Positions 5,232 through 12,558 of a stretch of DNA of 16,422 nucleotides are shown piece by piece. Position 1 is the first letter of the stretch; every line of letters starts with the position of its first letter. The notes below the pieces were generated by a model that saw nothing but the letters and a program-made list of their open reading frames with translations, made no database searches and was not told the DNA's origin. Source of the DNA: Phycisphaerales bacterium (lineage in GTDB: Bacteria > Planctomycetota > Phycisphaerae > Sedimentisphaerales > Anaerohalosphaeraceae); the NCBI GenBank assembly GCA_011055475.1, contig DSDH01000564.1, forward strand, positions 1-16,422, given 5' to 3'. The position numbers and the translations under genes were made by a program.

Positions 5232-7454
5232 ATGCGTTCGGGTGGAGTAGCCTTGAAGCGAGCAGGTCTCATCATCGTTTTGATCCTCACGTGGGCGCCG
5301 GTTCCGAGCTTGGCCGGCGCGGAGGCTCTCCCCCCGGCAGCCCCCCCCTCGGCCGTGGCCGCGACCGAAGCGGAGGATGCCCAACTGCGGGTTCTGCGCA
5401 CGGCCCTGATGCAGGGGCCCACCACGCAGAGCCGTGTGGACGCGGCGGTGGTTCTGCTGGGGCGGTCGGATCCGGCGGCCCGGTCCGTGCTGGTGTCGGC
5501 CCTTCTGGCGAAGGACAATCCCGACGCGCGCCGGGCGGTGTGCCGTGGGCTGATTCGCAGCCGGGCGGTGGTGGGGACCGTGGGTCGGCCGGACGCCTTT
5601 CTCGAACCCTTGATGGGCCTGCTCTTGTCGGAGTCGCCCGATGAGGTCCGCCTGGCCTCGGAGGCCCTGCTGGTCCTCGAGTTTGAGCAGATCGGCCCCC
5701 GGCTGATGCAGTGGGCACGCAGCCGTGAGATGGAGACGCGAGTCCGGCTGAATGTCCTGTACGCCCTGAGCCTGTGGCCGCGCAAGGAGGCCATTGCCAC
5801 GCTGATCGACCTGGTGGACGATCCGGATTCCCAGGTCGCCGCCCGCGCCCGTGATGAGCTGCACGAGGCGTTCGGGATTCCCGCGGGGACCGATCCGCAG
5901 ACCTTTCGGGGGATTCTCGAAAAGCTGCAGGCCAAGAGTCCGCCACAGATCATCCGCGATCTTATGGCGGCCCAGCGTGAGCGGGCGGCGGTGCAGAGTG
6001 AGCGAATGCGGCGGCTGGCCGCCGAACGCGACCTATGGCGGGGCAAGTATCTGGCCGGGCTCGACCGGGACTATGCCCGCCTCGACGAGGCCGGCAAGGC
6101 CAAGATGCTGATTGAGAGGCTTGGCAGCGAATGGTCCGCCGAGAAGCTTTGGGCCTTGGACAAGGTCAGCGCCTATCCGGGCAGTGTGCCGCAGGAGCTG
6201 CGCGTTCTGCTTCTGGCCTCGGTGGCCGACAGTGACCGCGACGTCCGTCTGGCGGCGGCCAAGGTCCTGGCCGGCAAGAGCGCCCTCGATCCGGCCCAGG
6301 TCCTGCTCAGGCAATTGGAGATGGAGACAGACCGCGAGGTCGCCACGGCGATCTTTGACGCGGTGGGGGAGGCGTGCTTTTTCGCGTTTTCGCCGGGATC
6401 CCCGATCAAGCTGGATCCGGCCATCCGCGACCGCACGCTGGAACTGGCGGGGAAGTACCTGGCGGCCGAGGACGGTCGCATGGTGGCCCAGGGGGCGGAT
6501 GTACTTCGCAAGTTGGTCGGGCTCGACGGGCTCACCGATGAGGCGGTCGAGCGATATGCGCGGCTCTTGGCGAACACGTACACGACCGCCAAGGAGACGA
6601 AGGACGAGACAGTCCGCGTCGCGCTGCTCAATGCCATGGCGTCTCTGGCCGACCGCCCCAAGGTGCAGGCGGCGGCCGATACGTTGTTCCGACCCCTGTT
6701 TGAACAGGCCCTGCAGCAGGACAGCGCCAACGGTCTTCGTCAGGCCGCCGCGACGGGGTTGCTGAATCTCGACAAGACGGCGGCGATGGCGTTTTTTCGC
6801 GAGAAGGAGCTGCAGTCCGACCGCAGCGCGGCGGTCCGTCGGGTGGTGATCTCGGCGGCGGCGCAGGCCGGTGACGAGCGTGATCTGACGTGGTTGAGCG
6901 GGTTGCTGGGCGCCAACGGCGAGCCCGAGTCGGCCTGGCAGGCAATGCGGGCCATTTTGGACCGGCAAAATGCCGCAACCGTGCTGGCGTGGGCCAAGCG
7001 GCTCTCAAAGCTAGAGGCGCGTTATCGTGAATTGCTGACCCTGGCCGACGGCAAGGCCGAGGCGGCCAAGGACACGGACATGCAGACGGCCATCCGTCTG
7101 CTCCTGCTCCAGGCGCATCTGGACGCCTCGGATGTCCCGAAGGCGGCAGGGGTGTTTACGTGGCGGTTGCTGCGGCAGAACGATATCACCGCGGCCGATC
7201 CGTTCGTCCAGGCGATCGAGGAGTGGCTGGCTCGGCCCGACGTGGACGCGGCCCGAAAGACCCTGCTTCTGGATGCGCTGGCCGGCGTGAAGAAGCCCGA
7301 TCAGGCCCAGTGGACGCAGTGGATGGCCAAGCTGAAGGACTGGCAGACGCGGTTCGGCTCGGCGGCGGGCGAGGGGGGGGATGCGTCGGCCGATACCGAG
7401 GGTAATGCCGCCCGTTCATCGAGACGGGCGCCGGCGATGTCGCCCTTGACGTGA
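5232..7454 (+). CDS. Exported HEAT-repeat protein
   Basis: 740 aa from the ATG at 5232. A TTG at 5253 is better placed after GGTGGAG (five-base gap) and would give MKRAGLIIVLILTW, a cleaner signal peptide with cleavage near SLAGAEA. The mature protein is almost wholly alpha-helical. HEAT-like repeats occur at about 45-210 (segments such as SDPAARSVLVSALLA, DDPDSQVAARARDELHEAF). A charged, probably coiled-coil stretch follows at about 238-300, then more HEAT-like repeats at about 310-640 (for example VADSDRDVRLAAAKVLAG). The C-terminus is low-complexity. HEAT arrays are protein-binding scaffolds and are abundant in planctomycete exported proteomes. Its promoter lies just upstream, and the propeller gene follows after 177 bases, so the two could work together, but no partner is shown by sequence. 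Confidence 0.85.
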   Translation: MRSGGVALKRAGLIIVLILTWAPVPSLAGAEALPPAAPPSAVAATEAEDAQLRVLRTALMQGPTTQSRVDAAVVLLGRSDPAARSVLVSALLAKDNPDARRAVCRGLIRSRAVVGTVGRPDAFLEPLMGLLLSESPDEVRLASEALLVLEFEQIGPRLMQWARSREMETRVRLNVLYALSLWPRKEAIATLIDLVDDPDSQVAARARDELHEAFGIPAGTDPQTFRGILEKLQAKSPPQIIRDLMAAQRERAAVQSERMRRLAAERDLWRGKYLAGLDRDYARLDEAGKAKMLIERLGSEWSAEKLWALDKVSAYPGSVPQELRVLLLASVADSDRDVRLAAAKVLAGKSALDPAQVLLRQLEMETDREVATAIFDAVGEACFFAFSPGSPIKLDPAIRDRTLELAGKYLAAEDGRMVAQGADVLRKLVGLDGLTDEAVERYARLLANTYTTAKETKDETVRVALLNAMASLADRPKVQAAADTLFRPLFEQALQQDSANGLRQAAATGLLNLDKTAAMAFFREKELQSDRSAAVRRVVISAAAQAGDERDLTWLSGLLGANGEPESAWQAMRAILDRQNAATVLAWAKRLSKLEARYRELLTLADGKAEAAKDTDMQTAIRLLLLQAHLDASDVPKAAGVFTWRLLRQNDITAADPFVQAIEEWLARPDVDAARKTLLLDALAGVKKPDQAQWTQWMAKLKDWQTRFGSAAGEGGDASADTEGNAARSSRRAPAMSPLT

Positions 7455-7530
7455 GTGGTTTATTGCCCGACCGTCGCAGTCCGCCGGTTCATCGGGGATA
7501 TGCCCGCTCAAGTCGAAGGCCCGCCCTTTC

Positions 7531-7556
7531 AGAATCTCACGTCCGTATGCTACAAT
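7531..7556 (+). promoter_or_regulatory. Extended -10 promoter before the propeller gene
   Basis: TGCTACAAT (7548-7556) is an extended -10 (TGn plus TACAAT). A weak -35 TTTCAG lies 18 bases upstream. A hairpin CAGGTTCA-TGCCG-TGAACTTG (one mismatch) follows at about 7563-7583, in the would-be leader. This suggests the propeller gene can be transcribed separately from the HEAT gene. Confidence 0.5.
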
Positions 7557-7631
7557 GTCTTGGCAGGTTCATGCCGTGAACTTGAGGCGGCGGTAGAGGG
7601 TACCGGAAAAGACGTGTGTTCGAGGAGATCC

Positions 7632-9164
7632 ATGCGCTCCATGAGACCAGACCGATGGGCATGCCGGGGTGCGGCGGCAATCCTGGTTCTGCTGACAAGC
7701 GGCGTTCTACGGGGGGCGGATCGGCCTCAGTGGGGTGAACCGGGCGGTCGCAATCAGGTGTCGGCGGAGGTCGGCCTGCCCGATCGATTCGATCCGGAGA
7801 CGGGCCTGAACGTCAGGTGGGTGGTTCCGCTGGGGACCGAAACGTGGTCCACGCCGGTGGTCTCGCAGGGGCGTATCCTCATCGGGACGAACAACGGTGC
7901 GCCGAAGGACCCGCGGGTCAAGGGCGATCGGGGCATTCTGGTGTGCCTGCGGGAGGACGATGGCGGATTCTGCTGGCAACTGGTCGTGCCGAAGGTGACC
8001 GAGGACATCTACAAAGATTGGCCGCGCGTGGGCATGGTGTCGGCCGCCACGGTTGAGGGCGACCGTGTCTACATGGTCAGCAACCGCAACGAAGTGATGT
8101 GCCTGGATCTCAAGGGCCAAGCCGACGGCAATGATGGGCCGTATCGCGATGAAGGGCGGCACATGGTCCCGGCGGGCACTGAGCCGCTGGAGATCGCCGC
8201 TCAGGACGCCGACATCCTTTGGCTGTACGACATTCCGGCCGAACTGGGCATCTGGGCGCACGACTCGGCGCACTGTTCGGTCCTGGTGCATAAGGACCTG
8301 TTGTACGTCAACACCAGCAGCGGACTCAACGGCGAGCATAACCGCGTCCGCGTGCCCGACAAGCCCAGCCTGATCGTGTTGGACAAGCACACCGGTCGAC
8401 TCGTGGCCCAGGAGAACGAGGGCATCGGCCCGCGGATCTTCCATTCGACGTGGTCCTCTCCGGCGTTGGGGACGGTCGAGGACGAACCGGTCGTGTTCTT
8501 TTGCGGGGGCGATGGCGTGTGCTACGGGTTCGACCCGCCACGTCCTTCGGATGCGCCGGTCGATCTGCACTGTCGCTGGCGGTTTGACTGTGACCCCGAG
8601 GCGCCGAAGGAGAACGTGCATCAGTACATTCGTAATCGCCAGGTGAGCCCCAGCAACATCAAAAGCATGCCGGTCTTCCATGAGGGCCGCGTATACATCA
8701 CCGCCGGCGGCGACATCTGGTGGGGCAAAAAGGAGGCGAATCTTCTATGCGTGGATGCGAGCGGTCAGGGGGACGTGACGCGCCGCGGCCGGCTCTGGTC
8801 TTACGCGATGGGCGAGCATTGTTGCACGACGCCGTCGGTGTGGGAGGGACTCGTTTTCGTGGGCGATTGCGGCCGCATGGTCCACTGCGTCGACGCCGCG
8901 ACCGGGCGGGCGTACTGGACCCATGAGACCGACGGTGAGATCTGGGCCTCGACGCTGGTGGCCGACGGCAAGGTGTACGTGGCCACGCGGCGAGGCGGCG
9001 TGTGGGTCTTTGCCGCCGACAGGGAGAAGCGCCTGCTGCACCACGTGCGTCTGGACAGCCCGATTGCCGGGACACCGGTGGCGGCCAACGGTGTTCTATA
9101 CGTCGCCACGATGCGTAAGCTATACGCCTTTCAGAGTGGCGCCTCGGCCCCGCCCGCGCAATAA
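7632..9164 (+). CDS. Exported PQQ-like beta-propeller protein
   Basis: 510 aa. The frame is open from 7455, but the ATG at 7632 follows GAGGAG at ideal spacing and opens a signal peptide (MRSMRPDRW, then AAAILVLLTSGVLRGA), so it is the likely start. The mature protein begins DRPQWGEPGGRNQVS and has repeated propeller blades of the PQQ type: VPLGTETWSTPVVSQGRILIGT, VEGDRVYMVSNRNEVMCLDL, VWEGLVFVGDCGRMVHCVDAATG and VADGKVYVATRRGGVWVFA. This pattern is the PQQ_2-like family found in large numbers in planctomycetes, where most members are not shown to bind PQQ. A periplasmic location is expected. No cytochrome c motif (CxxCH) is visible, so dehydrogenase activity is not supported; a binding or scaffold role is as likely. 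Confidence 0.88.
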   Translation: MRSMRPDRWACRGAAAILVLLTSGVLRGADRPQWGEPGGRNQVSAEVGLPDRFDPETGLNVRWVVPLGTETWSTPVVSQGRILIGTNNGAPKDPRVKGDRGILVCLREDDGGFCWQLVVPKVTEDIYKDWPRVGMVSAATVEGDRVYMVSNRNEVMCLDLKGQADGNDGPYRDEGRHMVPAGTEPLEIAAQDADILWLYDIPAELGIWAHDSAHCSVLVHKDLLYVNTSSGLNGEHNRVRVPDKPSLIVLDKHTGRLVAQENEGIGPRIFHSTWSSPALGTVEDEPVVFFCGGDGVCYGFDPPRPSDAPVDLHCRWRFDCDPEAPKENVHQYIRNRQVSPSNIKSMPVFHEGRVYITAGGDIWWGKKEANLLCVDASGQGDVTRRGRLWSYAMGEHCCTTPSVWEGLVFVGDCGRMVHCVDAATGRAYWTHETDGEIWASTLVADGKVYVATRRGGVWVFAADREKRLLHHVRLDSPIAGTPVAANGVLYVATMRKLYAFQSGASAPPAQ

Positions 9165-9236
9165 CCCCCGTTCCGGCCTGGCGTCGTCACGGGCCGATAA
9201 TCCGGTCGGCGCCCACGCGATCGGCGCCGCGTGTAT

Positions 9237-9252
9237 CGGACGGGCCCGTCCG
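9237..9252. repeat. Perfect 16-base palindrome after the propeller gene
   Basis: CGGACGGGCCCGTCCG is its own reverse complement; GTA and TAC extend it outward with one bulged T. A further hairpin with GGCGCC at both ends lies just before it (about 9209-9229). Together they could end transcription of the propeller gene, though no T-run follows, or be a protein-binding site ahead of the kinase gene. Confidence 0.5.
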
Positions 9253-9331
9253 TACGCACTGCTGACCCCTCCGATTGAAGTTAACCGCGCGGCTGGAATC
9301 GACGATACCTCTTCGGGTGAATCCCCACGCA

Positions 9332-9385
9332 GGGAACGGGATGAAACGCCGGTAAAAAGGAGGTTCCCGCAAGAGGCCCGTTCCC
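9332..9385 (+). promoter_or_regulatory. Leader hairpin with alternative pairings before the kinase gene
   Basis: GGGAACGGG (9332-9340) is exactly complementary to CCCGTTCCC (9377-9385), a nine-pair stem. Its first part, GGGAAC, can instead pair with GTTCCC (9363-9368), directly after a strong but apparently unused Shine-Dalgarno-like AAAAAGGAGG (9353-9362). Mutually exclusive stems are the layout of a switch or attenuator. I could not match it to any riboswitch class I know; the short reading frame across it is probably chance. Confidence 0.4.
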
Positions 9386-9425
9386 GCGGTCAATGGAAAC
9401 GGACGTGCAGTCTTGGAGATGCGCC

Positions 9426-12326
9426 GTGTCGCAGTTTGACAAGCAGAGTCATCCGATCCTGGCCGAGAGTGTGGTCCGCCTGGACCCGAGCCCGCTGGTC
9501 ACCACGTCACGGCAGTGGCTCCAGGTGCGCGACATCATGACGCCGGATGTGTGCACGATCGACCCGGATCGCACCATCGTCGATGGGGCGGCGATCATGG
9601 CCGACAACACGATCTCGTGTCTGATCGTCTGTCGGGGGAACGACCTATTGGGCGTTGTGACGGAGACGGACCTGCTCAAACGGGCGGTGGCCCAGGGCGA
9701 CGATTTCCGGCGGATGACGGTCGCCCAGGTGATGAGCCGCCCCCTGTACACGGTTCAGGCCGATTTGGGCGTCCTCGAGGCCGGTCGCCTCTTGGAGGAC
9801 CGCAAGATTCGGCGTCTGGTTGTGCTCGATGAGCAGGGCCACCTGGCGGGCATTCTGACGCAGACCGATCTGGTTCGCGCCATGACCACGTACAACATGG
9901 GCAAGGAGATTGCCGAGATCATGACCCAGGACGTGGCGGTGGTGTCGTCCGGCGTGACGGTGCAACAGGCGGCCCGGGTCATGGCACGGCAGAACATCTC
10001 CTGCGTGATCGCCATGGAGGGTGAGACGGTCGGGGGCGTCTTCACGGAGCGCGATCTGCTCAAGCGGGTTCTGGCGGCCAACCGGGACCCCGGCCAGACC
10101 CTTCTGCGGGAGGTGATGTCGAACCGGGTGGTCAGCGTGTCGGCCAGTTGCTCGATCGTGACGGCCAGCCGCCTGATGGACCAGCGGAAGATCCGCCGGC
10201 TGGTGGTCATGGAGGACGGCGCCCTGCGCGGCCTCATCACGCAGACAGACGTGCTGCGCGCGCTGAAGGAGCGACTCCAGGCGGAGGAGGATCGCCACCG
10301 CCAACTACTGGCCGAGTCGCACAACTGTGTGTTCACCACCGATCTGGAGGGGCGCACGACGTATGTCAACCCGGCTCTGCTGCAACTGCTGGGCCTGTCG
10401 GATGCGTCGGGCCTGGTGGGGCAGGTCTTTTTGCCCGATCGGTTCTGGAAAGAGGCATCCCAGGCCCCCGATGTGCTGGCGGGCCTGAAGAACGGGGGGC
10501 CCCAGATTCGTGATCTGGCGTTGCGGTCGGCAAGGGGGAAGGACCTTTTCGTGACGCTGTTCAGCGTGCGTGCTCGTAACGTGCGAGGCGAGGTCATCGG
10601 TCGACAGGGAGTGCTCTACGATACGACCGCGGACAAGGAGCTGAGCCGGATTCGACGGATTGAGCGGGAGCTGCGCGACAGCGAGGACCTGTTGCGCGCC
10701 ACGCTCGAATCGACCGCCGACGGGATCGTGGCCGTGGATCACGACAACGCCGTGATCGACGCCAACACGCCGTTCCGGCACATGTGGGGCCTGGACCCGG
10801 ACACGGGTGTGCCCGCGGACTGGTCGGCGCTGGGCGATATGTTGGAAGACAGCCTCGCGAATCCGCAGACCTTGCGGCGGATCGTTTCCGGCCAAGCGGC
10901 GGCAGCCGGGGAGGCCTGCGTCCTACACTTCAAGGACGGCAAGGTCCTGGAGGTGCACGAACGGCCATTGGTCCGCGGGGGGCGCGTCTGCGGACGCGTT
11001 TTGAACTTCCGGGACGTCACCGTGCAGCGACGCACCCAGGAGGCCCTGGAACAGGCCCGCAAGCAGGCGACCGACGCCTGCCAGGCGACGGAGCGCGCCA
11101 ACCGACAGTTGGCCGAGGCCGCCGAACGGGCGCAGCTTCTGGCCCAGCAGGCCATGATGGCCAATCGCGCCAAAAGCGACTTCCTGGCCAACATGAGCCA
11201 TGAGATTCGCACCCCCATGAACGCCATCGTCGGATTCAGCGAACTGCTGGAGCGAGAGGATCTCAATGAAGAGCAACGCAAGTTCGCCCGGACGATTGCG
11301 CAAAGTGCCCGAAATCTGCTCGATCTGATTGACGATATTCTCGATTTCTCCAAGATCGAGGCCGGCAAGCTCACGTTGGAGATGCTGGAGACCGACCTGG
11401 GGCAGCTTCTCGAAGGGGTCGATTCGTTGCTGCGTCCCAAGGCCCAGCAAAAACAGTTGCGTTTTGACGTGTTGCAGTGCGACGCGTTGCCCCAGTTCAT
11501 TCGCACCGACCCGACGCGGCTGCGTCAGTGCCTGATCAACCTGGCCGGTAATGCCATCAAGTTCACCGAGTCGGGACACGTGTATATTAACGTTTCCCTC
11601 GAGACCCGTGATGACGGTGGCACGTGGCTGCGGTTCGACGTGGAAGACACGGGGATCGGCATCAGTCCGGAGCATCAGCAGGCGATCTTCGAGGCCTTCA
11701 GCCAGGCCGATACGAGCACGACGCGCAGGTTCGGCGGCACCGGACTGGGACTGGCCATCACCAAGCAACTGGTCCATCTGCTCGGCGGCGAACTGTCGCT
11801 GAGCAGCACACCCGGCAAGGGATCGGTGTTCACGCTGATGATCCCGGCGGCCGTCGAGGCCCGGCACGTGGCGCGATTGGACAAGTATGAAAGCGCCACG
11901 CAGATCGAGGCGCAGACGGGGGACGTCGGTGCGTCATCGGCGCGGCACATCGCCCACGTGCTCGTGGCCGAGGACAACCCCGCCAACCAGATGCTGGTTG
12001 AGCTGCTGCTGCGTCGCGTGGGGCTCGACTGCACGGTGGTGGCGGATGGACGGGCCGCCGTCGAGGCCGCCTTGCGCGAGACGTTCGATCTGATCATCAT
12101 GGACATCCAGATGCCGCTGCTCAACGGCTACGAGGCGACGCGCGAACTGCGGCGGCGGGGCTACGACAAGCCCATCATCGCCATCACGGCCCACGCGATG
12201 GTCGGTGACGCCGAGAAGTGCATGGACGCCGGCTGCAACGAGTACATCTCCAAGCCGGTCAAACGCGAGCTGCTTTACGAGACCCTCGCCCGGTATCTGA
12301 GCATCAAGCAGCCCAACGCATCGTAG
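9426..12326 (+). CDS. Soluble hybrid histidine kinase: 4xCBS-PAS-PAS-HisKA-HATPase-REC
   Basis: 966 aa from the GTG at 9426, chosen because TTGGAG lies seven bases upstream; an in-frame ATG at 9393 lacks such a site. Domains: two CBS pairs at about 34-155 and 158-285, each motif ending like TETDLLKRAV or TQTDLVRAM; PAS at about 290-410 and 420-540; coiled coil about 540-585; HisKA with phosphoacceptor H592 in SHEIRTPMN; HATPase with N box (INLAGNAIKF, about 705), G1 (DTGIGIS) and G2 (GGTGLGLAI); receiver at about 843-955 with phosphoacceptor D893 in IMDIQMP. There is no transmembrane segment and no C-terminal HPt, so the signal is cytoplasmic and phosphate must pass to a separate HPt or the receiver serves for self-control. 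CBS pairs generally bind adenine nucleotides, so energy-state sensing is likely but inferred. All catalytic residues are present. Confidence 0.93.
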   Translation: MSQFDKQSHPILAESVVRLDPSPLVTTSRQWLQVRDIMTPDVCTIDPDRTIVDGAAIMADNTISCLIVCRGNDLLGVVTETDLLKRAVAQGDDFRRMTVAQVMSRPLYTVQADLGVLEAGRLLEDRKIRRLVVLDEQGHLAGILTQTDLVRAMTTYNMGKEIAEIMTQDVAVVSSGVTVQQAARVMARQNISCVIAMEGETVGGVFTERDLLKRVLAANRDPGQTLLREVMSNRVVSVSASCSIVTASRLMDQRKIRRLVVMEDGALRGLITQTDVLRALKERLQAEEDRHRQLLAESHNCVFTTDLEGRTTYVNPALLQLLGLSDASGLVGQVFLPDRFWKEASQAPDVLAGLKNGGPQIRDLALRSARGKDLFVTLFSVRARNVRGEVIGRQGVLYDTTADKELSRIRRIERELRDSEDLLRATLESTADGIVAVDHDNAVIDANTPFRHMWGLDPDTGVPADWSALGDMLEDSLANPQTLRRIVSGQAAAAGEACVLHFKDGKVLEVHERPLVRGGRVCGRVLNFRDVTVQRRTQEALEQARKQATDACQATERANRQLAEAAERAQLLAQQAMMANRAKSDFLANMSHEIRTPMNAIVGFSELLEREDLNEEQRKFARTIAQSARNLLDLIDDILDFSKIEAGKLTLEMLETDLGQLLEGVDSLLRPKAQQKQLRFDVLQCDALPQFIRTDPTRLRQCLINLAGNAIKFTESGHVYINVSLETRDDGGTWLRFDVEDTGIGISPEHQQAIFEAFSQADTSTTRRFGGTGLGLAITKQLVHLLGGELSLSSTPGKGSVFTLMIPAAVEARHVARLDKYESATQIEAQTGDVGASSARHIAHVLVAEDNPANQMLVELLLRRVGLDCTVVADGRAAVEAALRETFDLIIMDIQMPLLNGYEATRELRRRGYDKPIIAITAHAMVGDAEKCMDAGCNEYISKPVKRELLYETLARYLSIKQPNAS

Positions 12327-12404
12327 TCGATTCCGGGGGCACGGCTGCGGATCGCCGCATTCCTGCGTAATCCCGGCCTGCGCTCTGGGAATCTCCCGAT
12401 TCGG

Positions 12405-12427
12405 GGCTGTAAAACGATTTTCCAGCC
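12405..12427 (+). terminator. Candidate terminator hairpin after the kinase gene
   Basis: GGCTGTAAAA-CGA-TTTTCCAGCC is a ten-pair stem with one mismatch and a three-base loop, about 80 bases after the kinase stop. It lacks a following T-run. It is preceded by a smaller GAATC-TCCC-GATTC stem-loop. Confidence 0.4.
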
Positions 12428-12443
12428 GTTATGCTATGGGGTA

Positions 12444-12519
12444 CGGCGCGGCGACGCGTGGTGTCAGCCGCGCCGGTCGCACGTCGGGCCGCTCCATGCC
12501 CATGCAGAGACATGGAGCG
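12444..12519. repeat. Two perfect nine-pair stem-loops before the glycosidase gene
   Basis: CGGCGCGGC (12444-12452) pairs with GCCGCGCCG (12467-12475). CGCTCCATG (12490-12498) pairs with CATGGAGCG (12511-12519). Both are perfect with loops of 14 and 12 bases. They lie in the 230-base gap between kinase and glycosidase, 40 bases before the glycosidase start, and may be leader structures or operator sites. Confidence 0.5.
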
Positions 12520-12558
12520 TACCCGGGCCATCGTTTAGCGTGATATAGAGGAAGTGCC

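Noticed and set aside
7455..7631. Upstream extension of the propeller frame to an ATG at 7455
   Set aside because: The ATG at 7632 has an ideal GAGGAG and starts a signal peptide; the extension lacks a ribosome-binding site and contains the candidate promoter.
7632..9164. PQQ-dependent alcohol dehydrogenase
   Set aside because: The propeller blades are there but no haem-binding CxxCH or vicinal-cysteine active-site motif of that enzyme class is visible, and the protein is shorter.
9280..9356. Short TTG/GTG reading frame ending MKRR before the kinase, as a leader peptide
   Set aside because: No ribosome-binding site precedes it and the codons show no attenuation-type bias, so chance is the simpler explanation.
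9300..9390. Cobalamin or c-di-GMP riboswitch before the kinase gene
   Set aside because: Short stretches such as GGTGAATCC and CACGCAGGG look similar, but the conserved cores of those classes are not present in order.
9393..9425. ATG at 9393 as the kinase start
   Set aside because: There is no nearby Shine-Dalgarno (the AAAAAGGAGG is about 30 bases away), while the GTG at 9426 has GGAG at good spacing. It remains possible.
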